Assembly: GCA_944472135.2 (NCBI GenBank)
Contig: OX235270.1
Location: forward strand, 40,982,352-41,046,351
Length of the DNA: 64,000 nucleotides
Source: Trichobilharzia regenti
Taxonomy: Eukaryota; Platyhelminthes; Trematoda; Strigeidida; Schistosomatidae
Reading direction: 5' to 3'
Part shown: in pieces, positions 53,580 through 64,000 of the stretch
Numbering within the stretch: position 1 is the stretch's first letter
How the letters are laid out: every line of letters starts with the position of its first letter
Notes under the pieces: generated by a model
The model's database searches: none
Seen by the model: only the letters and a program-made list of their open reading frames with translations
Told to the model about the DNA's origin: nothing
Made by a program: the position numbers and the translations under genes

Positions 53580-54490
53580 AAATTAAAGACGCACTGGATA
53601 CAAAACTTCGACCAGAACAAGCTGGATTCGGGAAAGGCAAATCACGTTCTGACCAAATTGCAGCTCTACGGATCACCATCACAGAATAGAGCATGGAATG
53701 GCAATCAAACCTCTCCCTCAAATTGATACACTTTGAGAAGGCCTTCGACAGACAGCCTTGACCGCGAAGTAATTTGGAAACTACTCGGGTACTGCTACAG
53801 CGTACCTAAATACTCGTCAACCTCATTCAACAGCTGTACAACAACGGCCCTTGTCAAGTGATCCACAACGGAAAACTCAGTGAGGCATTTGAAGTGAACA
53901 CAGTAGTCAGACAAGGGTGCTTATTATCACCAATGATATTCCTAATTCTGGTGGATTGGATTGTGTGTCAGACAGTGGGAAACGATAAGATAGGGATATC
54001 GTGGACCGACGTGAAGAACCTCGAAGACCTGGATTTCCCGCGTGGATGAATTATGTTTGATGTCACACAAAATCGAAGGCTAAGAAGCGAAAACCGACAA
54101 ACTGGTTGAAGAAGCAGTCAGCAAAGTCAGGACCCCAGGTGAACATAGACAAGACGGAGGTTATGAAAATAACTAACCAACAACAACAACATCAGAAACA
54201 TCCAGCGCCAAACAGGTTAATTCATTCACTTATCTAAGGAGCATTGACTCAGCTACAGGAGGAACGGACAAGGGTGTGAAACCGAGAACCAAGAAGGGGA
54301 GAAGCAAATTTATCAACTAGAAACCAATCTGGATATCTTCGTCACTCAGCATTAACAAAAAATTCGGATCCTGAAAACAATCGTCAAATAAGATCTTCTA
54401 TACGCATCAGAAACTTGGCATGAGGGTCACAAAGAAAACTATCAGAAACTGTCAATGTCCAGGACCTCACGCTGTCATCGGAAGACTTTC
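53580..54490 (+). pseudogene. RTE-clade LINE fragment, reverse transcriptase
   Basis: Pieces of an RTE-type RT occur in order over several frames: L-R-P-E-Q-A-G-F, S-D-Q-I-A-A-L-R-I, a damaged motif A (F-E-K-A-F-D), V-V-R-Q-G-C-L-L-S-P (near 53905) and L-V-D-W-I. Stops and shifts are frequent. The Q-A-G-F and V-R-Q-G-C-L-L-S-P wording is characteristic of RTE elements such as schistosome SR2, and differs from the CR1-like LINEs nearby. Confidence 0.8.
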
Positions 54491-54540
54491 AGAAACTATG
54501 CGCAATAACTAACACGAAAAACCAGAACGCGAATTGGTGA

Positions 54541-54781
54541 CTCAAAAACCGTTTATTCTTGCACCAATATAGAGCCAACCATTACGTTATTGTACACAAG
54601 GTCTAAAAATAAATGTTATAACAATGAATCACGATGATAATTCCGATAGTTTTCTCTACTCCAACGAACAGTGAACGATGATACGATGACTTCCGTATTG
54701 ATAACTCCCGCGAAAAATATGGAGGTGTTCGTTTGAGCACACAACCATGAATTGATAGTTCAATCTTCAACTACAGTGACA
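54541..54781 (-). repeat. Diverged, truncated LTR of the Gag-only family
   Basis: On the minus strand it starts TGTCACTGTAGTTGAAGATTGAAC and shares CAATTCATGGTTGT, CGCGGGAG.TATCAATACG and TCATCGT words with the LTRs at 23-50 kb. It is much more diverged and lacks the final third, so it is an older insertion. Confidence 0.75.
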
Positions 54782-54839
54782 ATTACCGTGGTCTCTCTAA
54801 ACGAAACAACATCTATTATTTCATCATGAGCTGACATTA

Positions 54840-55140
54840 GTTAGAGAGCCATTGGAAAACCTGGGAGTACTGGACAGCTGTTTCGTCCTAGTTTGGGACT
54901 CTTCATCAGTACGCACCCACCGGGATTCGAACCCAGGACCTTCCGGTTACAAGGCGAGCTCGTATAACATTAAGCCACTGGGACCCGATCCAATGGTCCT
55001 TGAATTCTAACTTCTGCCAATTCACGACATAGCGCTACCGCTAGCCAATGTCTTCGGCAAGTATTTGTCCTCACACCGACCAGCTGCACCCTACTGGTCA
55101 CGACTTCCCACTGGAACCCAGGTAACTACCTACCTGAATA
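54840..55140 (-). repeat. tRNA-like SINE with hammerhead ribozyme
   Basis: Minus strand: A box near 54977-54968 (TGGCTTAATG), B box GGTTCGAATCC at 54933-54923, then a hammerhead-shaped segment 54912-54867, then CCCAGGTTTTCC. This is the design of schistosome Sm-alpha elements, which combine a pol III promoter and a hammerhead ribozyme. Related, more decayed copies are at 2.97, 3.19, 3.64 and 6.99 kb. Confidence 0.8.
54867..54912 (-). ncRNA. Hammerhead ribozyme-like RNA, one core change
   Basis: On the minus strand: GTACTG, then ATGAAGA, then GTCC(N7)GGAC, then GAAA, a short stem III, GTC, then CAGTAC. GTACTG and CAGTAC form a 6-bp stem I; GTCC/GGAC form stem II. All invariant core positions fit except the first (C expected, A found). 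In an alternative register CTGATGA is intact but three extra bases follow and stem I shrinks. Activity is doubtful. Confidence 0.6.
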
Positions 55141-55590
55141 GGGCCAGTCGCCAGTGAGCATCTCATTGGTATTCAAGTGTTGGTTTGTAAGGATTTGATT
55201 GGTCTTCCAGGTTTTCCAATGTTTCTCTAACTAATGTCAGCTCATGATGAAATCCTGAGACCAATCAAATCCCTACAAACCAACATTTGAACATCTATTA
55301 TATTTGGACCCAGACCCTTGGTTCCATGTATTCGTCTTATCTTCTGGTGAAGCTACCACCTAGGCCACTGACAGTTTCATCATCCGGCCGGGGAACGAAC
55401 CTCACCTAGCTAAATGACTTGCCAATTTTCCAGTCGGACCCAAGCCCGGATAAAGAGGCAGGGTTTGGTGTGATGCTAGTGACACTACACCACAAAACCA
55501 ATCAAACAGCTACAGAAACTTCAACGCACAAAAAATCTATTGAAAATTGGAAATATTCAACTAACAATCTTATCTTTTGCTGGAATTGGA
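55141..55590. other. Noncoding repeat debris
   Basis: No gene is supported. A segment near 55215-55265 (CAGGTTTTCCAATG...TGATGAAATCC) repeats words of 54820-54865 in reverse orientation, giving a small inverted repeat of the SINE tail. Confidence 0.4.
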
Positions 55591-55885
55591 GAGGCGAAAT
55601 GACACAGTGGGCTGGTGAAAGCCTTCAGGAAGCCAGTCAAACAGCCGATATTTTCTCTCTCGTTGAAAGCAAGAATAAGAGTGGGGGCGTGGAATATACG
55701 TACAGTGTACGAGAATGAGAAGGTTGCCCAGGTAAGCAAAGAAATGCGAAGATACGGCTTAGTAGTGCTGGGTATCTGCGAGAGTAGTCGGTACGGATAT
55801 GGATTATCATAATTGCCAACTGGAGAGCCAATAATCTACTCCGGCCACCGAAACAACGACCAGGAGCGCAGTGAGGGAGTGAGTG
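55591..55885 (+). pseudogene. RTE-clade LINE fragment, endonuclease N-terminus
   Basis: A frame around 55675-55812 reads R-V-G-A-W-N-I-R-T-V-Y-E then Q-V-S-K-E-M-R-R-Y-G-L and V-L-G-I-C-E-S, the start of the RTE endonuclease domain with its W-N-(I/V)-R-T box and catalytic glutamate position. It ends in a stop at 55810; I-I-Y-S-G-H can be read a few residues on. Together with 53580-54490 it shows one or two old RTE copies. Confidence 0.75.
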
Positions 55886-56543
55886 GCTATAATTCACTAT
55901 AATTCAAGTTCAGCATTCAGAAACTGAAGGATAAAATAATAATAAGACTAACGATCGCGGCTGTTCGAAGTCTTCGTTACTTTTTCGCGTGTAATTCCTC
56001 AATTCTATTTTCACTCCAAAGGCGACTTTTAATAGGTTTTTCGCGGATAGTATTCAATATTTAGTCCTATGCTTTCATAAAATATGACTTTTCTGGTTAA
56101 AATTATCCGTTATAGATAGTGTCCACCTAACGAAACGCGCGCTCCTTGAATAAGACGTGCTTTTCCTCTCTAACCGGAAATATCCAATTTTGTGAATTAT
56201 TCGTTTGGGAAACCTGATCTTCCTACCCGGCGAATTTTATTCAACCATTTCTTCCTCACCGAGCCTGTGTGTGGTACTTCCCGCTGTCTCGAACTACTGC
56301 CAAAGCTTCAGGTGCTACTTCTGTAGCAACATCCTCCTCACTCTTTCAAATAAACAGGACTTGTGGGTCTGTTACGTGTTTGCTGTGAAGCCGAATAACC
56401 CGAAAGTTGCAGGTAAAGTCAAAAGCTTTTACTTACATACTTTATCCTTCTTTTCTGTGCTCTCTATTGTCTTTTGCTGTAAGTCTATTGGACAAAATAA
56501 CAGTCTCTTATTATTTAATCACCAGTATTAATTTAGGAGTAAA

Positions 56544-58119
56544 ATGACAATAGATTCTCACCCTAAAATAAGTAGTGGGACATCATACTCTGTAGTCACC
56601 AGGGCGTCAGCCAAACTGGGCAAACAGGTGAAGCTGATGGACTCACGCATACCGGTCTTGAAGACCAGGGCTGATATTCCCAGCTCGTACAAATTACCTA
56701 TGTCGCCACAGTCCTACAGTGAAGCTGTGCAAAGTCAGCCAAGTGGATGTGGCTCCACCCCTGTTAACATGACTAGGTTAACAGATCCGAGTGGGAAAAT
56801 TGCACTAAGTGAGAACTGCATAACACCCATCCCCATGGTAGACCATGAAACAAATAGGAAGGCCAAAAAGAAACGTTCACGACGTCGCAAGACGACAAGA
56901 ACGCTCCCCAAGAAGGCAGACGACTGCAAGGTCTGCGCTTCTGTTGTCGAACAAGCAGACTCTGCTTTCGAATGTAACTTTTGCAAGCGATGGGTGCATT
57001 GCAGATGCGACAATGGGGTACCAAAAGCATATTATGACTTTATGCGTAGAAACCCATGCCAATGGTTCTGGTACATATGCCCGAGTTGCCGTCCTGATGT
57101 AGCCTCGCGTAGTCCTTTGAAAACTAAAGATGGTGCAGAAGTAGCGGGGAAAAATATGAAATGTTCGACCAGCACCAATCCGGGAATTAGTACAAATGCG
57201 CGTAAACCGGGGATACCAAAATCCTCACTGGTTAAACCTGTAACTCTTGACACAACCGCTCCAGACACAGAGGCTGGAGAACCACGGGTTTCCGTCGTTG
57301 GAAAAAGACCCCTCTCGTCTGCCAGTAATATTGGCCATAGCACTGAGACACAAAAAATACCCAGTCGCACCAGACGAACCAAAACGGTCTTAAAGGAAAT
57401 CACAAATGTGCGAGGACCGAGCCCAAGCCCACGGTTAGTAGATCAAATTGTGTAATCCTCTTTAATGTACCAGACTGTAGCAGTAGTCTGCTGAAAGATA
57501 GGGCCCTATTTGATCAGGAACAGTGGTCCATCTTGTGCAGCACACTGGGTTTGGACATCCAACCAGTAAATCTATGCAGATTGTACAAGGGCACTGCTGC
57601 ACCTGAAGGCAAACCATCCCCACTGAGGGTAACATTGGGCTCTACCGAGGATGTTGAAAAAGTGTTACTGGCTTCTCAAGTCCTTTCTATAGGGAGGGCC
57701 TGTAACATACGCGTTAAGCCAGACAGGCCGTGGAAGGAAAGACAAATGGCGAGGGAGTCGCCAGAGCTCATTCCTTCTGCCTCCATGGTTGTGCATGGCA
57801 TTCCCGAACTGGTAACTGGGAACGCCTGCGAAAAGCATTGTCATGATGTACAACAATGGAGATGGTTGGCATCCCAGATGGCCCTGGGAGTTCAGGGGCT
57901 GTCTCTATTTATAGACTGCCTCGACCCACTCATCTTATGTCAATTAACTCGCCACGTCTGTTAGCTGTCAAGTTCAGCTCCCAAGACCAGTTGACTACCG
58001 CTCTCCATAGATGGTACGAGACCAAGGACAAGGTCAGCAAACACATTCGCTGCTGCGAGAGCCGGCCTCGCACTCAAAGGAGAGAACAAAGCGTAGTTAA
58101 AAAAATCCTCAACCCCTAG
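56544..58119 (+). pseudogene. LINE3 ORF1 with PHD-type zinc finger, frameshifted
   Basis: RNA/chromatin-binding ORF1 protein of a CR1-clade LINE. ATG at 56544. Residues 128-183 are a PHD-like C4HC3 finger: C-K-V-C, C-N-F-C, H-C-R-C and C-P-S-C with W between, a domain reported in ORF1 of several CR1-type elements. The frame stops at 57455, and one frame over it continues I-L-F-N-V-P-D-C-S-S from 57463, which suggests a one-base deletion. A second shift near 57860 leads to a last part ending at 58119. Upstream of the finger the protein is basic. Confidence 0.8.
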
Positions 58120-58294
58120 TCACACTACAGCGGTGCAGCACGGACGATGATAGCCAGTGTCATCCGAGTGCTCCGACTGAACTAGAAGAAAAAAACGCCA
58201 ACAGGCCGGTTCCTGGGGAATCGGCCAACTAGTTCGTAGGATAACTCCTCAACCGATAGCCAATATCAAGTCAACTACCCCCCAATACGGGGAA

Positions 58295-59215
58295 GTGGTG
58301 AGACTGACTACCAGTTGCCTGTACAGTAATGTGAGAGGGCTAAGAGGCAAAATAGCTGAACTTAGACACCTACAATCACAACTGAACTCCAAAATCATAA
58401 TACTGACGGAAACCTGGCTAACCCCTACGGTGGCAGACAGCGAAGTCAGTATAAATGATATGGTCCTAGTCAGGCGAGATAGGGACCTGAAAGAAGGAGG
58501 TGGAGTCGCCATATACGTCGACAAACAGCTCAGATGTGTTCACGCGATGGACCCTCCCCTCACAGAGCTCCCTGACTCCATATGGTGCCACTTCACCGTT
58601 GGGTACTGCAAATATCTAGTGGGCAGCATTTATCGATCACCTTCATGTGGAGCAGACCACAACCAGGTACTGCTAAATACAATCTCAGCAACTCAAGACA
58701 TGGGTTATGATCAAATTGTCATAGCTGGTGACTTCAATGCCCCATCTCTTAACTTGGTGTCGGGAAAAGCCCATGATAGATTTGATCGAAATCTGCTGCA
58801 TACCATCAGGAAGGCTGGATTCACTGAAAATGTCAAGATGGATACTAGATGGGGCCCTGATGGGAAGTCTTCTAGACTGGATTACGTGCTCACTAGTGAC
58901 CAGCTACTAGTGGAAAACGTTCAGATCACGACTCCCATAGGTAGTAGTGACCACGCGGTCATAGTATTCGACATAGTCCTCCGCGAGCGCTTACAGTGGG
59001 ACAATACACAGCCCTATCTGTGTTATAACAAAGCCAACTACACCAAAATGCGAAGACTTCTGTCTGAAGCAAATTGGCCTAAAAAATGGACAGAGCTAAC
59101 AGTAGAAGAACACTGGAGAGTGGTAAAGGAGATCATTCACCAGGCGGTCTCAGACACTGTTCCTTTAGTCACACCAAAAGCTAGGAAGCAACGATCATGG
59201 CTAAAAAGGGGACAC
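58295..59215 (+). pseudogene. LINE3 ORF2, endonuclease part
   Basis: EEP endonuclease with N-V-R-G-L-R-G, I-L-T-E-T-W-L (catalytic E), G-G-G-V-A-I-Y, G-S-I-Y-R-S-P-S, A-G-D-F-N-A-P (catalytic D, N), R-L-D-Y-V-L-T-S and S-S-D-H-A-V-I (catalytic D-H). Good frame to about 59215; just after K-Q-R-S-W-L-K-R-G the reading shifts by one base at AAAAAGGGG, and the RT half continues in the other frame. The element is probably one ORF broken at this homopolymer. Confidence 0.85.
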
Positions 59216-61128
59216 AACGCCTTCTGCAGGCGAAGCGAAAAGCCTGGTTTGCGTGGCGACGATCGAAGAGTCAACCCGAACATGAAGTGTACCTTGAACT
59301 CAGGAATCGATGTAACATACGAGTCCGGAGCGATAGAAGGACATTTCAGGGAGACCTCGCCAATAAGCTTCTCGTGAACCCCAAAAGCCTATACAGGTTT
59401 ATGTCCGAAAGAAAACCGACCAACCAGGGAGCATGCAATCTAGTGGGTTCTGATGGGAAATCTCTTACTAGTCTTGAAATGGCAGAGACATTCAGCCTAG
59501 CCTTTCACAGGCAACTAAACAGTAACGAGGATATTACCCCCACAGAACATCCAGATTACATCGCAAAACCAACACGCGAAAACCTGCTGGGTACATTTCA
59601 AATTACCCCGGCTATGGTACTTGCAAAATTGGGAAGGTTGGCTTCGGGAAAGTCTTCAGGTTGTGATGACATCAGACCATCTGTCCTGAAGCAGTGTTCA
59701 GAAAGTCTCTGCCAACCCCTAAGTGATCTGTTCCAACACTCCCTTGATGTAGGGAAACTTCCATGTGAATGGAAACGAGCAATCCTATCCCCTATCTTCA
59801 AGGGTGGTGACCGGCAGAATGCAAGTTACAAAAGACCAGTTGCTCTACTTCCAGTGATATCGAAGATATTGGAAAGTCTCATTGACGACCACATGAGAAA
59901 ATACTTCGATGGGACTAACCTTCTTCACGAAGCACAGCACGGTTTCAGGAGGGGAAGATCCTGCGTGACGAATCTTCTACTAGCTTGGAACGATTGGACA
60001 CTATCCTGGGACAAAAAGGTACCAGCCCACGTGATCTTTCTCGACTTTGCGAAAGCATTCGACACAGTTCACCATGGTCTGCTCCTTCACAAAATAAGCA
60101 AGGCGGGTGTTTCTGGAGCACTTCTCGCATGGCTGAAAGATTACTTAGGCGAGAGAGAATTCTGCACCAAAGTCAACCGCATCCGATCATCCTGGCACAC
60201 CTCGGCATCAGGGGTTCCTCAGGGTTCTATCCTAGGGCCGTTGATGTTTTTGATTTTTATCAACGACCTGCCCTCCCAACTAAACTGCTCTGCGCTTCTT
60301 TACGCTGACGACGTAAAGATTTGGAGAGCAATAAACTCATCGGAAGACTCAGATAGATTGCAGGCTGACCTGCAAACTCTGGGAAACTGGGCTCTGGCTA
60401 ACGGAATGCCTTTCAACCTAAAGAAGTGCAAAGTAGTGCAACTTCATTCCGGCAGGTCACAGAGTGTAAATTACACCCTTGGTGGCCAGAACTTGAGTTG
60501 TGTTCCATCAGAGCGAGATCTAGGTCTTATTCTAACAGAAAAGCTAGACACCAGTGGAAATTACTCGAGGGACGTCGCCAAAGCCTACGCAACTTTACAC
60601 TTTATGCATAGGCAGCTGGGAGCTCTCACTCCCGAACTGTTCTTAAGGTTATATAAGGCATATGTGAGGCCACACCTTGAGGTGCATAATATCATTGCAC
60701 CTCCGCTACTCAAAAGGGATGCTAACATTCTAGAAAGTGTCCAGAGACGAGCGACAAAATGGGTGATCGGCCTCCGCAACAAATCATATGAGGAAAGACT
60801 AAAGAAATTAGGTCTTTTCACACTTAGTTACCGTAGGCACAGGGGAGACCTCATCACCGTCTACCAAATCCTAAATGACCAGGCCCACCCAAATAAAAGC
60901 ATCCTGCCATTAAGTGATTATAGGCTTCCACGAGGTAACCCGCTAAGGATAGCACACCAGAGACCAAAGACTCGAGTGCGATCACATTTCTTTTCGCTTC
61001 GTGTTTGCCGTCTCTGGAACGCTTTACCGGCGGCCGTGACTACAGCGCCATCTCTGGAGATTTTTAAGCGGAAGCTAGACAATCATGCAGAAATGCAAGG
61101 TTTGTGTCTCAATGGCTTATCCCCATAA
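59197..61128 (+). CDS. LINE3 ORF2, reverse-transcriptase part
   Basis: A 643-residue open frame with a full non-LTR RT. Boxes: S-G-C-D-D-I-R-P (about residue 153), Y-K-R-P-V-A-L-L-P-V (about 210), Q-H-G-F-R-R-G-R-S (about 247), motif A L-D-F-A-K-A-F-D-T-V (about 281), S-G-V-P-Q-G-S-I-L-G-P (about 337) and Y-A-D-D-V-K (about 368). The thumb region follows, and a C-terminal tail ends at 61128. ATG at 59197 is inside the fused polyprotein and is not likely the natural start. No in-frame stop, so only the endonuclease junction and ORF1 appear damaged. Confidence 0.87.
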   Translation: MAKKGTQRLLQAKRKAWFAWRRSKSQPEHEVYLELRNRCNIRVRSDRRTFQGDLANKLLVNPKSLYRFMSERKPTNQGACNLVGSDGKSLTSLEMAETFSLAFHRQLNSNEDITPTEHPDYIAKPTRENLLGTFQITPAMVLAKLGRLASGKSSGCDDIRPSVLKQCSESLCQPLSDLFQHSLDVGKLPCEWKRAILSPIFKGGDRQNASYKRPVALLPVISKILESLIDDHMRKYFDGTNLLHEAQHGFRRGRSCVTNLLLAWNDWTLSWDKKVPAHVIFLDFAKAFDTVHHGLLLHKISKAGVSGALLAWLKDYLGEREFCTKVNRIRSSWHTSASGVPQGSILGPLMFLIFINDLPSQLNCSALLYADDVKIWRAINSSEDSDRLQADLQTLGNWALANGMPFNLKKCKVVQLHSGRSQSVNYTLGGQNLSCVPSERDLGLILTEKLDTSGNYSRDVAKAYATLHFMHRQLGALTPELFLRLYKAYVRPHLEVHNIIAPPLLKRDANILESVQRRATKWVIGLRNKSYEERLKKLGLFTLSYRRHRGDLITVYQILNDQAHPNKSILPLSDYRLPRGNPLRIAHQRPKTRVRSHFFSLRVCRLWNALPAAVTTAPSLEIFKRKLDNHAEMQGLCLNGLSP

Positions 61129-61310
61129 AACTTGAAACCACACTGTCAATGGATAAGCGTACAAACTAAATCCCCACGACCTATTCTGCCTTCTCTCACT
61201 CTATCTTTTCCTTAGGTCACCTTTATTATTCCACTTATCTCAACCTATATTATCTACACTACAACCCATTATTTTTATTCTTCTTATTATTACTATTATT
61301 CTGCTTTTAT

Positions 61311-61780
61311 GACTACACCGAATGACCAACGGGAGTTAGGTCAAACTCCATTCACGGCAGCAATACAGTCCTAACATACTGCATACTACAAACCACATCT
61401 CGACCAATCCCCGCACCACTCCTCCTGGAGTCTACCAGAGCTAAAGCAGTCGAGTGGCGGGACTTACTACGCAGAAGCTCACCGAAGATCTGGAACCTCT
61501 ACCTCACAATCAAGAAGCGAGCTCAAAGAAATCACTGGTTTACACTAGCTCGTAATCAGGATATTGGATATTGAAGTGCTTCTGTTAAAGCATCTTTGAA
61601 TTTACAGTATTTGTATTGAGTATCTTAATACTTTACTTCAATATTTTTATCCGTATAAACTGTTAATTGCATACAGAACTAGACAGTTTAAATCTCCAAC
61701 CCTCTAAAACGGACCTTGCAGACACTTTGCTCATCATCTTATATTTAAGAATTTTAACTTTGTTCTAAATGCCAATGGTT
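61311..61780. other. Spacer between LINE3 and LINE4
   Basis: Noncoding. No repeat that I recognise. Confidence 0.4.
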
Positions 61781-61926
61781 CAAACTAAGCGTCTAACTCC
61801 ACTGTCGGCTTCAAATCCCAGCAAAAAACACTAACCAAACAGAATAAGTAGGCCTGCAGGAAGTGAGAGAACTACATCCGTTGATTTAGCAACTAAATAT
61901 AGGTCTGCTCCGTTAGACGCTACCTA

Positions 61927-62760
61927 GTGAAGCTGGCAGTATTAGTACTTCACCTAGCACAAACCTCAAACCTGATAAACTACGTTGCAACTGAAGTATA
62001 TCAACGTGCAGTGCGTGAGAAGAACATAATTGTGTATACTATACCGGATAATGCACAGATCGACAAGGTCAAAAGCACTCTTCCGGATGCACGCTCTATG
62101 AATAATGCCTCGTGCAGCTGCTACCGACTAAGGAAGTCTCAGAAAAATAAATCTTGCCCACTTGTGTTGAAATTTTACTCGCCCTCTAATGCTGACACCT
62201 TTTACAGTAGACAAACACTACTGAAAAAATACGCGTTATCATACGATTAGGTTAGCTCGTGGCAAAACGCCGATCCAATGACTGATTCTAAAACCGTGAA
62301 TCCCATCTCCTCTACAACACTTCTGAGCACCCACAATTCTGTTGAGGCAGAGCAAAAGGGTGTGAACCTTTCCACACAAAGCACATCGTATTCGGAAACG
62401 AACTTGAGTGAAAATGTAAGGTCCAAAAATAGTTCAGCGCATAACCGTAGACTAAGAAGGAAATCGACCGTAGATTTAGACTCCTCTGATAACGATCCCT
62501 GTACCCCGGTGATAAACTGCAGTACATCACCCAGTATTCACCAATCCAAGTAGTCTCAATTCCAGGAAGTTGAAGAATGGGGCTACCGGTTCGTCCACAA
62601 AGACGATGCAGAATAAGAGACTAATGCCACACACTAATTCAGATGCTCACAGTTTGATAACGCACCTCTCTCTCCAGAAACAAATATTCACAAAACCGAC
62701 AGGGATAAAAACCGCAAACCAGAACCCGAAACTCGCAGCTACCCGTCCAAAAGAGTAAAC
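61927..62760 (+). pseudogene. LINE4 ORF1 remnant
   Basis: Three short frames (61927-62250, 62278-62553, 62570-62758) in different phases. The first has N-I-I-V-Y-T-I-P-D-N-A, C-S-C-Y-R-L-R-K-S-Q and C-P-L-V-L-K-F in order, the same block found in LINE1 and LINE2 ORF1. The rest is basic, low-complexity linker. It is dead but informative for aligning the family. Confidence 0.7.
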
Positions 62761-63032
62761 CCACGCACCAATATAAACCAAAAGATTGATACACCTAGCT
62801 ATAGGATCTCGAGTGGTGGTGACGTAAATCGCAACAATTCGAGTCAGTTTAGCTTCCTTGGTAGGCCATCTCCACCCAATTACATGCCCACACCCAACGG
62901 GGCTGACCACCCAGTGATCAGCAGTTTTGCTGAAACGACATTACCATTTTTTGTTCAGGTTCACAACATGACCTCAAACATACTACAAATGCTCACCACT
63001 CTCCACAGGTTTCGTCCCCCCCCAATATAGAT

Positions 63033-63770
63033 ATGACAGCTCATACAGCAATGCCAAATTACTGCCTGGAGCTTACCTTACATAGCCCAGATAATTCTCT
63101 TCTTCAGCAAAAACCCTCTATCTCCCTTTCTTATGACGGCCAATCTTCTTTACGTCCGAACTTGCATGAGCATGAAAATATGACTGACCCACTCTGCACT
63201 TCTAGCTTTCCTAGGGCATCGACAGACTTAAACATTTCATTGTCGTCTGAGGACACTATGACTGAATCTCATCACCAGCTACTTCAAGACATGGCTAAAA
63301 TCTTAAGATATGACTCGGCTAATCCTAACGTAGTTCTTATTATTGCCAGGTCAGCTGTAAACAAGATAGCATACATCCAATCCCTGCTACTGATTAGCCA
63401 ACCTATAGCACTAATGAACACTGAAGTTTGGTGCACAAGTGAAATAAATGATGATTTCTTTCGATGCGAAGGCTACTCATTTTTCAGGAAGGACAGATCA
63501 GTTGGGCGGGGTGGAGGATGCATTATCTATGTTAAATCTGACCGCAGAGCTGTGCACTATGATGACCCTAACCTGAATATATGCGATACATTATGGGTGA
63601 CACTACATAAATAAACAGCAAATCCTACTATTAGGTTGCATCTATCGCCCACCCAACCACGACAGTGAACTGCTAAGCGAGATAACTGCACTTCGAAATC
63701 AAACTTTACTTATAAAGTGATTGGAGGTGATTTTAACATGCCTGAATTGACCAGATTTTCTGTCACTGAA
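63033..63770 (+). pseudogene. LINE4 endonuclease, truncated
   Basis: The frame 63033-63614 ends in the endonuclease domain: A-R-S-A-V-N-K, M-N-T-E-V-W-C (catalytic E), R-K-D-R-S-V-G-R-G-G-G-C-I-I-Y-V. After a stop the pieces G-C-I-Y-R-P-P-N and G-D-F-N-M-P-E follow in other frames up to about 63760, where homology ceases. Confidence 0.75.
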
Positions 63771-63807
63771 CTATATACCCTTTTACGTTCTCCTTTTACT
63801 AGCTAGG

Positions 63808-63999
63808 CTAGATATAGTGTTCACGAGAGCGTTTTTCAAGTTGGCGCATGTTACGGCCGATGTACTCAGCTTCCCAAGAGCAAGTAAACTGGTATATGCA
63901 CGTTGAGGTGGCCCAATGCGACAGCTTGTCTTTCGCGTTCTGACTGAACAGTTTCTTGCAGGAGAACGTTAGTCGTAGGCTTGTGGCGAAGTATATCTT
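63808..63999 (-). pseudogene. Penelope-like element, GIY-YIG endonuclease end (partial)
   Basis: Minus-strand frame open from the window edge to TAG at 63808-63810, about 63 codons. It reads T-C-I-Y-Q-F-T-C-S-W, then E-Y-I-G-R-N-M-R-Q-L-E-K-R-S-R-E-H, the core of the GIY-YIG nuclease that terminates Penelope-like retroelement proteins, preceded by a F-S-C-K-K-L-F segment. The usual second cysteine or glycine after the C-S is W here, and the arginine of Y-I-G-R is present. The RT would lie beyond the right edge. Whether it is intact cannot be judged. Confidence 0.78.
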
Positions 64000-64000
64000 G

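Larger units (their letters stand above)
56160..61310 (+). mobile_element. LINE3, CR1-like LINE with PHD-type ORF1
   Basis: A near-complete non-LTR element: 5' UTR to 56543, ORF1 56544-58119 (two frameshifts), ORF2 58295-61128 (one frameshift), 3' UTR to about 61310 with an ATT-rich end. Its ORF1 and RT are distinct from LINE1/2/4. The 5' limit is approximate. Confidence 0.82.
61781..63770 (+). mobile_element. LINE4, 3'-truncated relative of LINE1 and LINE2
   Basis: ORF1 and endonuclease pieces of the LINE1/2 family in the same order, with several stops and shifts. It breaks off near 63770 inside the endonuclease, next to an inverted Penelope-like element. RT is missing from this window. Confidence 0.75.

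Noticed and set aside
56205..56531. 108-codon frame before LINE3 ORF1
   Set aside because: It lies in the expected 5' UTR, has no domain and is not shared with other LINEs in the window.
1..64000. CRISPR arrays, bacterial operons, phage defence systems
   Set aside because: No regularly spaced repeats, no bacterial-type gene order or ribosome binding sites; introns and eukaryotic retroelements dominate.

Overview
Eukaryotic, AT-rich, intron-bearing DNA that is almost entirely transposable elements. The retroelement mix (CR1-like LINEs with and without a PHD-type ORF1, RTE remnants, BEL/Pao LTR elements, a Penelope-like GIY-YIG end, a Merlin transposon, hammerhead-bearing tRNA-like SINEs) and introns of only 32-42 nt point to a flatworm, most likely a schistosome trematode. 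That assignment is inference from the families, not a database match. No bacterial-type operon, rRNA or CRISPR array was seen.

Layout. 1-10.7 kb is old repeat debris (several tRNA-like/hammerhead SINE copies, four copies of another dispersed repeat, one LINE remnant) around a probable three-exon piece of a host gene on the minus strand (7987-8534). 10702-18999 is bounded by 21-bp inverted repeats and a 9-bp near-perfect target duplication: a candidate 8.3-kb Mutator-like DNA transposon. A complete 1148-bp Merlin element (13403-14550, 8-bp target duplication) sits inside a coding exon of it.

19.2-52.3 kb is a nest. An inverted duplication of a ~750-bp unit lies at both ends (19186-19788 plus 51064-51215, and 51583-52324). 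The left copy was invaded by a CR1-like LINE (LINE1), which was then split at three places: by a BEL/Pao element (22553-27049) in its endonuclease domain, by a Gag-only LTR complex (28319-41787) in its RT domain, and by two further Gag-only copies in tandem (43204-50255) in its 3' UTR. A second, nearly intact LINE (LINE2, about 30007-35534) is inserted in one Gag-only copy. A solo LTR of the Gag-only family sits exactly on the gag start codon of the BEL element.

The Gag-only elements are the most interesting objects. Each has 358-bp LTRs and a 640-codon frame that joins a DUF1759-type Gag to an unrecognised C-terminus with a membrane-spanning segment. They lack protease, RT and integrase, and they carry two or three ~190-bp tandem units that each form a hairpin with pairing-preserving substitutions. 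They resemble plant TR-GAG elements in logic and presumably depend on an autonomous BEL element for mobilisation.

52.3-64 kb holds degraded RTE fragments, a diverged LTR, a SINE with an almost complete hammerhead core, a nearly full-length PHD-type CR1 LINE with a few frameshifts (LINE3, 56.2-61.3 kb), a 3'-truncated relative of LINE1/2 (LINE4, 61.7-63.8 kb) and the GIY-YIG end of a Penelope-like element running off the window.
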